Origin: Durusdinium trenchii
Taxonomy: Eukaryota > Sar > Dinophyceae > Suessiales > Symbiodiniaceae
Length of the DNA: 64,000 nt
Assembly: GCA_963970005.1 (NCBI GenBank)
Contig: CAXAMN010021363.1
Coordinates: 434,148-498,147, forward strand
Direction: 5' to 3'
Part shown: piece after piece, positions 22,594 to 35,423 of the stretch
How positions within the stretch are numbered: the first letter of the stretch is position 1
How the letters are laid out: every line of letters starts with the position of its first letter
Made by a program: the position numbers and the translations under genes
Notes under the pieces: generated by a model
What the model was told of the DNA's origin: nothing
The model's database searches: none
What the model saw: only the letters and a program-made list of their open reading frames with translations

Positions 22594-23128
22594 CTGAGTA
22601 AAAATGCTGGGAGTCCAAGCATGTTTAGAAAATGGATGAAAATGGTTTCTGGGCGACCCGAAAAGGTACATGCCATGCCAGATATATCGTCCAATATGAC
22701 TTCCAGTGAAAACCCCTCTAAAAAGAATGATATCTATCTAGCTCCAACGCAGACTCCAAGGCAATGCTTGACGAAGAGGTGCAGGCTGGCTTTCAAGGGG
22801 CAAGCTTCGCCACAGGAGGTAGAACTAAGAATGCTGCTGGGCAGTTCCATTGAGGGTCTTAGACGAACATACATGAAAAAAAAAATATATATATATATAT
22901 AATGACATTCGATCATGGCCCCACCATGCCCCACCTTTCGTAGGGGATTTGCTTTCCGGTGGTCCACGTTGCATGATATTACATGAACTGAACAGCCGGA
23001 TCCCCAACGGTATATCATGATCAAACCAACCCCAAGTGTAGCTCTTTGGGACGGCCTAACCCATGTTCGTGGTATGTGTGGCCCCAAACCCTGGAGGCCA
23101 TGATGGGGGCATCCAGATTCGGGTGTGC

Positions 23129-23245
23129 GGTCAATCGGTTTGCAGATTGGTCTCCAAGGCATTGACTTCAGCTCTTCGGCACTCCTCGGCAAGAAGCCTC
23201 CACGACATGGCGCTGCCCCATGTTCGTCGCTCCCGTTTCAAGTGC
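23129..23245 (-). CDS. Candidate coiled-coil exon upstream of the 21-22.6 kb gene
   Basis: The frame reads LEHLKRERRTWGSAMSWRLL then AEECRRAEVNALETNLQTD, highly charged and alpha-helical. It has no ATG of its own and is bounded by stops on both sides. Its place 0.5 kb upstream of the exon at 22593, on the same strand, suggests one gene. Splice sites are not resolved. Confidence 0.3.
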
Positions 23246-23299
23246 TCCAATGGCCAAGGTCATGTAGAAGCAATGCTGAATAGCTTAACATGTGTCGTG

Positions 23300-26210
23300 G
23301 TTTGAAGCCGTATTCACATACAGTGGTGCTAAGGAGCCACTTGTCTGATGATTTTCCGCCACTTGTCTGAGCCACTTGCATGTTCTTTCCAGCCATTCAC
23401 TGTGGCTTGTCTTGGAAGCTGAGGTCAACTGACGCAATGATACACAATGCATAAGCTGTATCAAACGAGATGCACTATTAAAAACGCGCAAAGGAAAGGA
23501 CTGGGACTCGAATGCTGACAGCCACACACCACGGACACCATCATGATTTGCAGCTTCTGCAACTAAGGCACTGGGAGTCACCCACGTCATCACCCCACGC
23601 AACGTGGATGGACTGGCAGAAGCATCTCACGACCATGTTCTACGGGTAAACCTGATGATGAATCTAAAATCTAGATCCTTCCCAAAACAATGTCTCGGGT
23701 GCTAGGACAAACACCTTTGGGGAAATGTTTCATAATCTTTCTCTTGCAATGCTGCACTTGCATATGCTGGTTTGTAGAAGCCACCCATCACTGTGACTCA
23801 GAAGTTACTAAGAATATCCTTCTTCGATTGTCCGGACTTACACCTCATCGGAACTCACCGATCGGCTCACACCGAACCCACCAATCGCTCACCATGCGCG
23901 GCCGGCGCCTCCGAAACGATGCGCGGCCGGCGCCTCTCGTGATCTTCGCTGGAGCTCTGCTGAGCAAAGGCCCCAGAGCAGGCGTGAGCAACAGCCCAGG
24001 TGAGCGAGCTCAAAGGCGGTCCTTCGACGGGGGGGGCAAGTCTTCCACGAGGTCGAAGCCGGGGGTTTCAAACAATGTGTAAAGTTAAACCACCTCAAGA
24101 GAAAGGCCAAAAGGATACAAAGAGCTTCGAATGCTGGAGAAATGCTGCACCACCTGGATCTCCCAAAACAGTTTGTATCATGTGTTGTGTGTGTGTGCGT
24201 GTGGTGTGTGTGTTATGCGTTGTGTGTTGCGAGTGTGTTTCCTATACCGTCTTCCATCAATAACTCCAGCTCAACCAAGTGTCTGCAGCAGCTGCGGCAG
24301 TGCCGCCAGGCAGCCCAAGTCAAAAAGCTCGCCCGAGGCCACAGCGGCCATAACGGCACATTCATCAATAGGTAAATATATAGTATAGGTCGGCCAACCC
24401 CAGGCTGTGAACCGGTATGCTTCCCTTTCAAAGATGGTGATTTGACGAGATCTTGCAAGGGCTGGTCCCACCAGAAATCTTCCAAATAAATTGAATAAAA
24501 CGAGCCATGAACAAGAGACATAGGCCATTGAACAAAAGAAGCATCTACTCATGGCGTGTATCGTTTACTCGTTGGAAACAAAGCCAACCCATTTTTGACT
24601 TGCATTCTGGTCCATTTACATACAGCAATGAATAGGCTGAATAGGCAGTAGGCAGTATCTGCCAACTCTTGCTTTTATCATGCTGTCACTACCGTCTGAC
24701 GCCTTTTGCAGGGCCGCTTGTGAAGACCTTGGTCAGCAGGGGGATCTGTGAGGACACTCACCGCCCATGTCACCGAGACCGTGTTCGGCTTTCGAAGTGA
24801 CAAGTCCAGGATGTTGTTTGGGCAACTTCCGCCGGTTGTCTGCCCATGGTCGTGGCGTAGATGCGACGCTCGGTTTCTGTCATTTTTTGCCATTCATGCC
24901 GGGTCTAGGGTGCAAAGCTGTTCTAGGCAGCATTCATGTGCACGACTTTGGTCACAAAAAAAGGTGACACAACAACAACTGTGCATGTCGCTGGCGATCA
25001 CTGGCAGACCGACGTACAGGTGTATCAAACAGCCGGAAAACATGTGGCATACTCATCAGGACATCTGAAGGGGCGTTCGTCTGCCAAGACATACTTGTGG
25101 GTGAGACGTCCAAGAGCTTCAAGTGTGTGCAAAACTGGTGACCGTTCAGTGTCCCTGGCATAAGGAGGGGTTTCCGGGTGGTCCACATTCTATTCCGTTG
25201 AAGGTTATAGTTGTAGCCTACAGCCCTAGCTGGCAGCCCCACAATTCTGGCAAATCTGCACCTGAACCTTCAGATTGAAGCTCAGAAACCTTGCTAGCCA
25301 CTTTGGAGCTAGCGGGCACGTTATCCCAGCCTTTTTTTGACATTCGACTACCTGGTGGAGTCAACAAATTCAAACACAAAGGTCGAATGTATATGTGTTC
25401 ATGGGGCTTCCTTAAGTCTTTGCAGTTTTTGATGGCTCAAAAGTCGAGGAATTCACCAATTCGATGCATTGGGTCAGGGCGAAAAATGGAGAGTCAGCCT
25501 GGCGCAATCACTTGGGCCAAGAGCCAGGCAGTTCAGGTCGGGAAGGACTCACAAGCGACTCATGGGTGTTCTACCTGAAGAGTCTGAACGGTGGATTCGT
25601 CATGCTAGGCCGGAACTGATTGGTGGAGCCCCTCCGGCCTGCAAAGCTGTTGTTATAGCCTGAGCTCGCGCTGAAAGCAGGACAGTGCACATGGATGTCT
25701 CCCATGCGCCTCTTGGCTCCTTGTCAGACGGTCCGGACCATTCCGGACCGGTCGGCGCGCTCTTCGGCGGTATTTGGTGCGTCGAGACGCCAATCTTTTA
25801 TTGACCAGGTCCATGAATGTTGCCCTTCTTGTGAAGATAATGACCTTGGCCACCAAGGTGACTGTTGGGCCTGTTAGTGCTCCACTCTTTCCATGCATAC
25901 AAATATATATATATATACTGTTTGGGCGGCTTCGACTGTAAAGAAAGAAAGCTCTGACACCCATCCATTGCGGCGCAGCAGCTCCCAATTGATGATGGTC
26001 ACCCTGGGCCAGAAGGTGACTAATCTCCCACACGTGTCGTCTCTGTTTGACTACACAGGGCACAAATGAACTAGTTGGTGCAGTGATAACCCGCCGTCAA
26101 TGCAGGCGTGGTGCATGCAATTCCAGCACAAACGGTGCCCTCCCTGCGCGCACTGGCAGCCCTTTTCTGCGCAATCTATACCTTAGCTTCCACGGACTCC
26201 ATGGCAACTC
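23300..26210. other. No gene resolved; TG-rich tract
   Basis: A GT/TG-rich run lies at 24178-24240. Duplicated GGCGCC-rich text occurs near 23901-23937 (GCGCGGCCGGCGCCTC twice). Open frames are short and lack convincing splice borders. Confidence 0.35.
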
Positions 26211-26215
26211 TTGTC

Positions 26216-26644
26216 TTAATTGATTACATGAGAATCTCTGGAGCACCAAAAGTGTGTGTGGATGATTGTGGATGTACAGATGTGCAGAATTTGATTATCC
26301 TCAGACACCTCAAGGAAACAAAACTGCTCAGTTCCAGAACTTTCAAAATCCAACACCTTCTTCCGATCACAAAATCCATCGGATGAAGAACGAGAGCGCA
26401 TCGCATCGGAATGTTGAAATCCAAGTGGCGTCGCTTGCAAAGCTCACAATCGCCAGGAGTATGAAATGGACCCCAGGGTGAGCCGCAAAGGACCTCGGGG
26501 CCATCTGACGTGGTCTGAATGATTCTCGAATTCATGAAACTCACCCCAGACATGGATCAAAAACCTCTTCAATAGGGGACGCTCACTGAATCCACAAAGG
26601 TCAGTCACAAACACCCCCTTGTTATTTGGGGGGTGATCAATCAA
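26216..26644 (-). CDS. Candidate exons, unknown product
   Basis: The upstream part reads GVFVTDLCGFSERPLLKRFL then IHVW and meets a strong donor, CTGGG before GTGAGTTT (about 26552). The downstream part reads GDCELCKRRHLDFNIPMRCA and on towards a possible donor, TTGAG before GTGTCTG. A CxxC...H cluster is present, but no zinc-finger family can be named. Confidence 0.3.
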
Positions 26645-27415
26645 GAGTCTACATTATGAGTCACTGTGACCTTTGTCTGCCCATCATTGGGATGTGGTTT
26701 GGACTGGCCCACGCTGGAAGACCACCACAGTGGCCCATCTGCTCTCCGAATCTTGACTGTACTTTCATGCCCTGGCCTTGGCGTGGCCCTTGCAACGGTT
26801 CAGAACCTTCACGTAGTACTGCAACTCAGTGTCCTAAACGGCGTTTGGTCGTCGCCGCAAGGTCCTACCACCCATCTCCAGCAGCCCAGCTTCTGAAGTT
26901 TCTACCCAAATGCATCTGACCAGCCTCGTAGTCAGGCTCAGCAGCCATCACCATCTCGAAGGTGCGCCCCGCGTATTTCCTCGTGTATCCATTCATAGGG
27001 TGGCACCACACAGGAAAGGATTCAGATCACACACACACACATCTACACACCTAGTGTGTATGATTACTGAGACTAGTCCATGACTCCATGACTGAAAAAC
27101 TGTGTACAGTATATTATATCACTATAAAGAAAACAAACCCAACCAACAAGCTGATGAGATCAAAGAACGGTCGAAAGCCGGTGGCCACCAAACTGAAATT
27201 ACTTCAGTATTCAAGAGGCAACAAAAGACACATCAAAAAGCAAAGTTCCACTCATTCTTTGGAATGAGTCCACGAAACATATAAAAGAAAAGCACTGGGA
27301 GCTTCTTTTGCTCTTTCTCCAGTTCAACTTGCACTAAACACAGAAGGAAAACATGTCCATGTCTCATCAGCCAAGCCAGTGCAGTAAAGGTGCTCGACAC
27401 GAGACTTGACTCTTT

Positions 27416-27683
27416 CTATGCGAGCTGATCGTGATTCAAAGCCTTGGAGATGGAGAACTCAAACATCCAAGGTCCATCAAGGTCCAAGTTCTGAAAGGGC
27501 AAGTGTGTGCCCTCAAATTGTATCAAAACAGCACGGTCTAGCACCAGCGAAGAAAATTGAAAGCATGCATGCTTGGCTTCGGGGCTTTCCGACTGTGAGA
27601 CAAAAGCACCTGGAGTCAAACTCTCAACGTAAGCCGCTGTGCCTAGGCCCCAAGCGCTGAGCAAGAGTCCGGCGAAAAGTGCG
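27416..27683 (-). CDS. Candidate exon with N-terminal hydrophobic helix
   Basis: After a CTGATCAG acceptor the frame reads ALFAGLLLSAWGLGTAAYVE, a likely membrane or signal-anchor helix, then a soluble part (VLDRAVLIQFEGTHLPFQNL and DLDGPWMFEFSISKA). It ends at a TAG at 27416, or at a GC-type donor after CTCCAAG. With the membrane exon at 27873-28130 it suggests a membrane protein gene. Confidence 0.4.
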
Positions 27684-27872
27684 CTGATCAGGGCCAGTCA
27701 GTTTTTGATAGCCCCTGCAAGGGGAAGCAGCTGGACTGGTGTTACCATATGTTCCCAGGTAACAGAGCAGGGGGAAAGCGGCATACCAACATAATCCAAC
27801 ATATACCAACTGTGGGATCATCTACCCCTTTAACTTGCAGGACGGGAGACAACCCTGAACAGGTCTGAGTCA

Positions 27873-28130
27873 TATCAATTCTGGGGATTCTTTAGGGACG
27901 AAGGCTAAAGGGCAATCACAAGCAACAGGCCTGGGGCCATAAACCATTGCGGCCCAGATGAGCAGCAGCAAAAGCAGCAGTAAAGCCAGGAAGAAAAGCA
28001 CCCGTGAATGGTGATGCCTTAGCTCTTTGATTGGCTTGGAACTTCCAGCGCTGGTGGTTTGATCCCTTGACTGATAAGTATCAGTTGCTGGAACAATGAA
28101 CAAGCAACACCTACGCTGCCTTGGTCTTGG
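27873..28130 (-). CDS. Candidate exon with a single membrane-spanning helix
   Basis: The frame has a basic, Ser-rich N-terminal half, then VLFFLALLLLLLLLIWAAMV, a near-perfect transmembrane helix preceded by HHHSR and followed by YGPRPVACDC. The positive-inside pattern favours a type II signal anchor. It ends at a stop at 27873 unless spliced earlier. It lies just upstream of the 27416-27683 exon. Confidence 0.4.
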
Positions 28131-28159
28131 CCGCACGATTGATCCCCGCACTTGAGCTA

Positions 28160-30340
28160 CGACTTCCCTTTTGGGTCTAAGTTTCTTTGAGGCCTTGGCC
28201 GCCTTGGCCTGTGTTTGTCATCCTAACTGCGGCACTTATACATAACTTATATACAGCCCTTTAGCAGGCGCAATATCGCCACATGATGCTATGATTTACA
28301 TGAACTGTCATTGGTTCACTCTGACCTACAGTAACTTTGGATTTTGCGTGGCCTGGAGTCACTTGACGTGAATGGCCCTCTCAAGTTCGGGTAGGTAGGA
28401 GATGGTAGAAGGCTACGAAGCTCGCCATTTTCCACACGCAATGAACTCCAGATGTGCTGTGCTTTAGATAGTGTAGGGATGTGTAGGGCATCCACCGGTC
28501 TCACAGGGTTTCATGTCTCTCCGAGATCGAATTCACCGATCTGAGAGAGGCGGCTAATTGAAAAGGGAGGCGGGACATGGCGGGACTCTGAGAGGGGATC
28601 AACAACTGCAAAGCTGTGCGGCCGAGGCTCAGCCACTCTGAGACGGAGGGCACCCAGTCAAAGACGGAAGTTACACCACTTCGCAAGGTTGCGCCCCTCA
28701 GATTGGGAGAGGCATTGGAGCACAAGGAAGCCGCCAGCAAAAGACATGGAATAAGTGAATTAAGAACTTTTACACATTGAATGGACCAGTTATATCATCA
28801 GATGGTTTTTTCCCGAAAGATTCACTTGTCACCTCATTTCATGTTGGCATGACCGGTGGTGCCACGACGGGCCAGGGTGGACTCTCGGTCGCTTCCGTTT
28901 CAGCTCGGCGGCAAATCGAAGCTCGGCGGCTCGGTCTTGGAGCCTCAGACGCTGCGGTGGGGACGTGTAGCGCAGCGCCCCCATCAGGGATGCCAAAGTG
29001 ATGGGCCCAGGAAGATCCGCCCAGGATCTGTTTCAACATCTTGAAACCGCCAAAAAGGTGCCAAGCAACAGGTCACCGAGGCAGCCTGGGTCTGCGCATT
29101 CTCCAGCACAGTGCCCAAGCCTTGCCTGGAGCCGAGTTCGGGTCTCTGACAGGTTTTGCGCTGCCGACCCTCTCGATGTGCCGAACCCCACGAGCCCCAC
29201 CTCTCTGGCAAAGTTGCTTTACGCTGGAGGGATGATCTCCAGCTCTGCAAAAATCTCCTCATCTCTGCAATCCTGACATGGGTACGGGTGCTGGAAGAGG
29301 CAACACTGAGTTCTGCAAACTCGAAGTCAATGTGCTGAATAGCTCCCACATGCTCCCACGCCCACAACTCAAATTCAAGGCAGGCTTCGAGGGCTTTTCA
29401 GGTGCAAAAGGGCAAAACCGCTGGCGCAAGTCCAAGTACCCATCGACGGACAATGCCATGGTGGTCACCTCATCCAGGAGCATGGCTTGTCACGCAGAAT
29501 TGAAGTGTCGAATCTGAGTGCTACTGCATGTAGATTTCAGGGTTCAAACCACCCGGGGTTCATGCCACACCATGTGAAACTGGTCCCGCCTTTGCCTTGA
29601 TCAGCAGTTGCATGGTGCGGTCTGCCTCAAGGAGACATCGGGAGTGTGGAGTTCTGGACAAAGAACGACAAAGCACAACAGCAAACATGCTGCCACCTGC
29701 GGTCTGATTCCGGAGGAGTCAAACCGTACGTCATTCTCCTGTGAGCCGAACACACTGGCCGCAATCCAAGTCGATCGGTTCTTCTTGGTTCTTCAGTCAA
29801 TCAAGTCCTGCTCTTCAAAACGCCCACACCGCGAAGCTACCACTGCGGAACACATTCTACAATGAAGTTGTTGGGCACGCATACATGTGGCATGTATGGA
29901 CATGATGCACATCAAATGACTATCCAAGCCGGCCGATGACGGTCATTGGACTAATCAAAGGCTGCTCAGCAACCATCTAAATCTCGACATAACACGTCCT
30001 ATTTAAAGCTGTGTGAACGTCTTGAAACGGATCTTCTGTATGAACCTCATGGCAGGTCCGGTGTAAAGGCATGACTGCTTCGCCTAAGTTACAAAGGGTC
30101 AACCCTGCACGGTGTCCTGGGTCTCCTGTATGATATTTGCACACACTTGCTAATTATACACATTGCTGCATATCCTGTTCATAGATGCAAACACAAATTC
30201 CTCCCATGTTCCTGCGCCCTCTTGTCCAATCAGTAGTTGGCGCCCGTTCAGTAGACTGTCGCATGCCTTTTTTAACTTAGTCACGGCCTAAACGGGCCTA
30301 AACACTGTTCTCCGTGCGCGTTGTCAGGTCGGGGTCTCTG
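28160..30340. other. No confident gene; overlapping weak frames
   Basis: Minus-strand frames at 28501-28740, 28984-29367 and 29259-29483 each have partly protein-like composition but overlap one another and lack agreed splice borders. No repeat or RNA gene stands out. Confidence 0.3.
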
Positions 30341-30347
30341 TCACGTA

Positions 30348-30599
30348 CTACTCCGTGCAACATATTGGGACATAATTAGAACAAATCAAAAGCCCAAAAG
30401 AATCCAAAAGAGGATAGTATCCGAAATGACCGTTTTGTTGTAGTATTGTGATTCTTCCCCATCTTCCTCCAAACATGTGAGCATCTGTGTCAACTTCAGC
30501 AGGTCTCGAGTTGTTACGAGCTCCTTGACGTTCATCGACGATGCCAAAGATTGTCGGAAGGACAATCTTACAGGCTCCTCCTGTCGAAATCAAATGCAT
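30348..30599 (-). CDS. Candidate exon, unknown product
   Basis: Opens at an ATG directly after an AATATCTCAG acceptor: HLISTGGACKIVLPTIFGIV then AEVDTDAHMFGGRWGRITIL and QQNGHFGYYPLLDS. A possible donor is AAAACG before GTCATT; otherwise the frame stops at 30348. Composition is clearly protein-like but no domain is recognised. Confidence 0.4.
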   Translation of the reverse strand: MHLISTGGACKIVLPTIFGIVDERQGARNNSRPAEVDTDAHMFGGRWGRITILQQNGHFGYYPLLDSFGLLICSNYVPICCTE

Positions 30600-31998
30600 C
30601 TGAGATATTCTGCAGTCTTACCGCACAAAAGCCCTTGAGCCGCTTGAACACAGTCTTAATCTTGCAAGCTCAGTCAGCCTCCATTTCCGCACTCAGCCCC
30701 TGAACCACCTGGGCCTGGCACAGAAGCAGGTCAAGTCATTCATTTCTTCCGCAAATGCATGTCATGATACATTGTGATACTATTGCTACACTGTTACATG
30801 GAGGTTGCAGCTTCAATACTTCAATGAGATGTGCAAGTGCATGACAATGATAAATGCAAAGAAAAAAAACATATCACATCAAATGTAACCACAGCTTGTC
30901 CGAGAGCTTCTGATGCAAAACACAGCCGCCATCTTTTTTGGCGGTTCTCAGCGTCTGATCACAGAAATGAGGACGAAACACCACCGCGACTAAAGCCTCA
31001 GAGAGCCAAAAGGATGACTCGCCCAAACTTTGAGCTACTAGGACACTACTAGGTGGAGGCCATCGCTACTAGGAACAAGGACGCTATTGTGACTCGCAGT
31101 GCTCATGCAATCGTCATGCTACAGCTGCTACAGAATCACCGGCTTTTCCCAGCCAACGTCACAAGCTTGTTTACCTCACGGACTCGTGTTGTGCCCAGCC
31201 ATTGTTTCAGAAAAGGGACTTGTCATAGCGGCCTAAAAATACTCCGTCCTCAAGTTTGCCTCATTCTGCGGGGTCGTGTCTTGTCCCAGACTTCTTCACC
31301 GCCCGTCGACCTCCCAGTGCCCAACCCAGGGACGTCCAGTGAGGCCACTCTGGGAATTTTCCACCAGCTTGGTAAACTCATCGGAGGTCATCGGCTTGGT
31401 GGTCACCAAATCCTGGTGGAAGAGACCAACGGTGATGAACATGAACGACGCTTTTCGGGATGCGAGACGAGAGGATGTAGAAATCCAGCACTGAGATGGT
31501 AGATGCTAGATGATGCTAGTAGCATACTGGTGACTAGTAATCTATATTATAGTTACTACAGTGTCTATCAAGTACAAACATGCCCATCATTTTGCTGTGC
31601 TGAGAGGTGCAGCTGGACTCGACCCAATGAGCACGGTTGAGCGTGCGAAAAGTCATGAGCCTTCCCCGCATCTGAATCATCAGACGCAGAGCCAATGCGA
31701 AAATGACGGCGGGAATGACAAGCCCCTGCCTTTTGTTGCATTGCCCAGCAGCTATTTAAGCCGGGCTTTCAACGAGGAAAGGATCAAAGGCACACATTTG
31801 CTCCACCTCTCTGTCCAAAAGCTTAGAACCGATATGGCAGAGTAGCGGAGATTTCTGCACCTAAAACTAAAGAATTCGAAGCACACAAGCAGCAGCCATC
31901 CACAAAACATTAAACACTTGCGCCGCCGTGTAGCCTGCAATGACCAACCTGCATCACATGCCTTCCCTGCTCCAAATGAAGTTGCGGACTGTGAGCAC

Positions 31999-32406
31999 CT
32001 TCACTTCACTTCTCAGCAGTCCCAGCACATCTCGATGAGAGCCAAATCGGTCGGCATCAGCAGCAAAGTCCAATGCAATGCGGCCATTGGAAGTTTGTTG
32101 CTCCAAACTTGCACCAGCTGAAAGCAGCAAGCGAATCATCTGGTCGTCCCCTAGCTTCGCTGCCACATGGATTGGATAAAGCTCCTCTCTACGAAGGCTA
32201 AACCCGAAAGTTCTCCTTGGCTCGTTCACGTGGGAAAAGCCGTGAATTTGGAGAAACTGCTGCAGCTGTTCGCGCGCACGCTGCACCTTTTGCTGTCGCT
32301 TGGACCTTTTGCGGTCGCTTGGGCAGTCCACTTCCAGAGCATCGGGGAGGGGATCATCACTGGGAGCTTCGGGTTTCCTCGTCACCTGGATATCCGCGAT
32401 GCCCAT
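31999..32406 (-). CDS. Ankyrin-repeat protein exon
   Basis: The frame carries a basic coiled segment (SDRKRSKRQQKVQRAREQLQ) and then an ankyrin repeat: ELYPIHVAAKLGDDQMIRLL followed by LSAGASLEQQTSNGRIALDF, matching the usual xTPLHxAAxxGhxxhVxxLLxxGA pattern with Ile for Leu. A second, weaker helix pair follows (SHRDVLGLLRSEV). The exon ends at GTGAAG before GTGCTC in phase 0. The ATG at 32406 has a good context (GCCATGG), but the frame is open further upstream to about 32520, so the exon may start there. A protein-binding role is usual for ankyrin repeats; the partner is unknown. Confidence 0.7.
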
Positions 32407-33049
32407 GGCGTGGACAACTGTGGCTGGTATGACCCATCCACGGCATGCACGGCTTTTTGGCGGAGAAGCTGCTGCGAGATGGAAAGCCAGAACATGCCAG
32501 AAATCTGCTTTCCCTAAGAAGCTGTATGCAAAACAGTCCTCGAAGTTTAAAACACCCAGCTGACCAGAGTGACTAGCATGTGAAAAGCTCCCTAACCTGG
32601 GTTTGAAGCTTTTGACAGCACCATATATTCAAACCACTTCGTCGTGGTCGTCATCTGGCCCGACGTCGCTCCGTTTTTAGCGCCTTCTCCGGGTCAAAAG
32701 ACTTGCGACGAGTAGGAGCAGCAGGAGCACCGACTGCTTGCCGTTCCTTTTCACGGAAAGGTTGTCAATGCTGTTGAAATCGGTTCCAGCTCTGGATGTA
32801 CACCTCTATATTTGTGGCAACTCTACAGCACTAAATAAATCATATGAGCTGGGTAGTGCATGCAGAAAAGAAACAGTCACATCAAAGAATGTCCCACATC
32901 TTTGCAGGTATTTCTGCCAAGTTGCTTGCTCCTTTGATGACATGCCCCAAACGTCACTGGGACCAACCTCCAGCAGTTTCATGCAGCTTCACCAAACCAG
33001 TGGTCTTCCAAAAGAATACCCGGACAGGTTGGATGGTGTTCTGAGGTCG

Positions 33050-33235
33050 TCAAAAACTCAACACATGTTCGTCCATGCTGTTCATCCCTACATGTTCGAT
33101 CCCTTCTGGCTTCTGCACCTTCCGCTTGCGCAGGGCATCTTGTGCCTCCTTGGCCTCTGAAAAGGCGCCCTGCTGCTGCTGAGACAGCAAAGATGGGCCA
33201 CGTTCTTTGAAGGCCTTTTCGAAGGCTTCTTGCTC
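33050..33235 (-). CDS. Candidate terminal exon, charged helical
   Basis: A T7 tract and GGGAG acceptor precede a phase-0 frame of 61 residues: EQEAFEKAFKERGPSLLSQQ, then EAKEAQDALRKRKVQKPEG and NSMDEHVLSF, ending in TGA at 33050. The Glu/Lys/Gln-rich composition suggests a coiled coil. There is no ATG within the first 50 residues. It lies upstream of the ankyrin exon but ends in a stop, so it belongs to a different gene. Confidence 0.5.
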   Translation of the reverse strand, partial: EQEAFEKAFKERGPSLLSQQQQGAFSEAKEAQDALRKRKVQKPEGIEHVGMNSMDEHVLSF

Positions 33236-33607
33236 CTCCCAAAAAAACTATATGACATCATGTGGCACTATGACATCGCTGTGAGGTTTTGCGGCTTTTG
33301 TGCATGTGGAGCTAGCTTCCAATCCCAGTCCTCCCCTGTCAGCATCAGCCGCGTCCACGTCACGTATCTCCACAACCACAATGTACCATAATATGTTGTT
33401 ATAGTGCTATATAGAATAGTCCGGTAGCTTTTTGATACTTTCCATTCTGTTTCTGCTGCCTTTCGCACAGAAAAGGTGCTCTACAGGTGCATTCTGCCTT
33501 GAACTGCGCCATCTCGCAATCACAAAAATGTGGCATCAATTGAGTGGTGCATAAGGGCTCGGATTTAATGTGGAAATATTTTTTGGGTTGACTGTTTTTC
33601 GTTTTTC

Positions 33608-33770
33608 GTAGCAGGTGCAGTACTTTGCGGACCTTGAAGTGCAGATGTCGTGGCAGGTGCACCACTTTGTGGACCTTGAAGTGCAAAATTCGTGGCAAGT
33701 GCAGCACTTTGTGGACCTTGAAGTGCAAATTTTGTGGCAGGTGCAGCATTTTGTGAACTTGGAAGTGCAA
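33608..33770 (+). repeat. 42-bp tandem repeat, four copies
   Basis: The core GTGGACCTTGAAGTGCAAA recurs at 33631, 33673, 33715 and 33757 (counting from ACCTTG), an exact 42-base period. The period is a multiple of three, so a plus-strand frame (33615-33800) repeats a 14-residue unit such as QHFVDLEVQILWQV. Confidence 0.85.
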
Positions 33771-34048
33771 ATAGAGAGAGGGAGAGAGATAGATAGATAG
33801 AGAGAGATAGTGAAAGAGAGAGAGAGAGAGAGAGAGAAACAAAAATGGGGAGATGGATGGATGGATGGATCGATCGATGGATGGATGGATGGATGGATAG
33901 ATAGATGGGTGGATGGATAGACGGATAGATGGATGGAAGGATCAACAGATAGATAGATAGATAGATAGGTAGCTAGATAGATAGCAAAATAGCTAGATAT
34001 CTAGATAGATAAGGTAGACGGATATATATATATATATGTTATATATAT
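33771..34048. repeat. Microsatellite mosaic (GA, GGAT, GATA, TA)
   Basis: Successive blocks of (GA)n at 33772-33837, (GGAT)n and (GATA)n at 33852-33990, and (TA)n at 34023-34050. Frames across it encode Ser/Ile/Pro repeats and are artefacts. Confidence 0.95.
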
Positions 34049-34444
34049 ATACGATACATAGACAAATGGATGGAACAGTGCGGAAAGAAGCTATGTTGAA
34101 AGCTGGGTGGGGTTTAAGTGGCCCTCAGCATCCACCATTGTGGGGTTTGGCAGGTCATGTGTCATTAGACATGTTCATATTAACACCCAAGACAAACAGC
34201 TAAAGCCTTGAACACCTTAATATAATAATGTTGTATTTTGTTATATGCAAAACACCCTTCATGTTTTCGCCATTGTAGTTGTGACGCAAACCTTGGCCGC
34301 CAAGTTGAATTTTGTAAAGCGCAGGTGCCAGTATTGAAGGTGCAGGCAAGAGAAAATGAGAAAGTGTGGCACTGGGTGCTTGACTACCGCAGCAGTCCGT
34401 AGGCTCCGAGGCGGTAGTAGCTGGAGTGGCGGACCAAAGGACCA

Positions 34445-34550
34445 GCGGACCAGAGAAAGCCAAAAGCCACAGAATCCAGAAGCCACGAAAGCCACGAAAG
34501 CCAAAAGCCGCAAAAGCCAGAAGCCGCGAAAAACAAAAAGAAACACCTCT
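34445..34550. repeat. AAAGCCACG-type 9-bp minisatellite
   Basis: About ten degenerate copies of a nine-base unit (AAAGCCACG, AAAGCCAAA, AGCCGCAAA, AGCCAGA). It makes a Phe/Leu/Gly-rich hydrophobic frame on the minus strand which should not be read as a membrane protein. Confidence 0.75.
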
Positions 34551-35423
34551 TTAAAAAAAAAAAACTCAAATAAATGGCTCTCCGTTCAAAACCTGACCAA
34601 GATTCGTTCCTGCGACCTACGATGACAAAATGTCTTTCGCAAGCGTATACTTGCAACGACTGTTGTTATTTCTTGCTTTCGTTCTTGTGCGCCTAGGGTT
34701 TGTCTATAAAAGCACTTTCGCAGTGCTTGCACGGAGGATGGCTTTGAGTTCATTCTTTACTTCAAGGTTTCGAGTGCTCAGCTCGCGCACTCAAGAGACT
34801 CGGCGTCGGCGAGCCGTCCTCCTTGCTACGCTTCACGGCAAAGACATCGGCCTTTTTCTTCCTGATCATCCCATTGCCATCCATGAACAACCCAGCCATA
34901 CCTTAGCTCCACAGTTGGCCTTTTTTCGACAATAGTCTTTATATGTCTGGATCTTATTGTGGAAGAATGCCTCTGAGGCCAGCCAATCAATTTTAATCCG
35001 ACTGACCCCCCTCCGTTATCTCCGTTGCTATTTTCAGCTATTTTCACAGTGTCTCCATGATTTCGACGGATCGGATGCGAGAGATGATGCGTCGAGCTGA
35101 GAGCTGTTCACGAGGCACCTCACCAATTAACTGGCGCGCAGTGTCAACTTACATGCGAAAAGTGGGAGAGAGAGAGAGAGGGAAAAAAAAAGAGAGGGAG
35201 ACACCTTCATATCTTTCGCACTCCCCCAAGCTGGTCTTCTTGCAATTCAAGGTGAGAGAACCCCCATATAAACCCGGTGACCCCACAGAAGCTGGCCAGT
35301 GCTTGGACAATGGGCGAACACTAAAGGAATCTGCTCGGATCTCTCCGGCATACCCGGCACCACGTGAAGACGCATCAATAGAAATCAACACTAGCATGAT
35401 ACGTGCAAGATCGACGGTGATTT

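Noticed and set aside
24000..24263. Cys/Val-rich plus-strand frames
   Set aside because: Caused by the GT-rich tract at 24178-24240.
29535..29560. tRNA B-box-like GGTTCAAACC
   Set aside because: No A-box, acceptor stem or anticodon arm could be placed upstream.
34259..34546. Hydrophobic, Phe/Leu-rich minus-strand frame
   Set aside because: Produced by the nine-base AAAGCCACG-type minisatellite, not a membrane protein.
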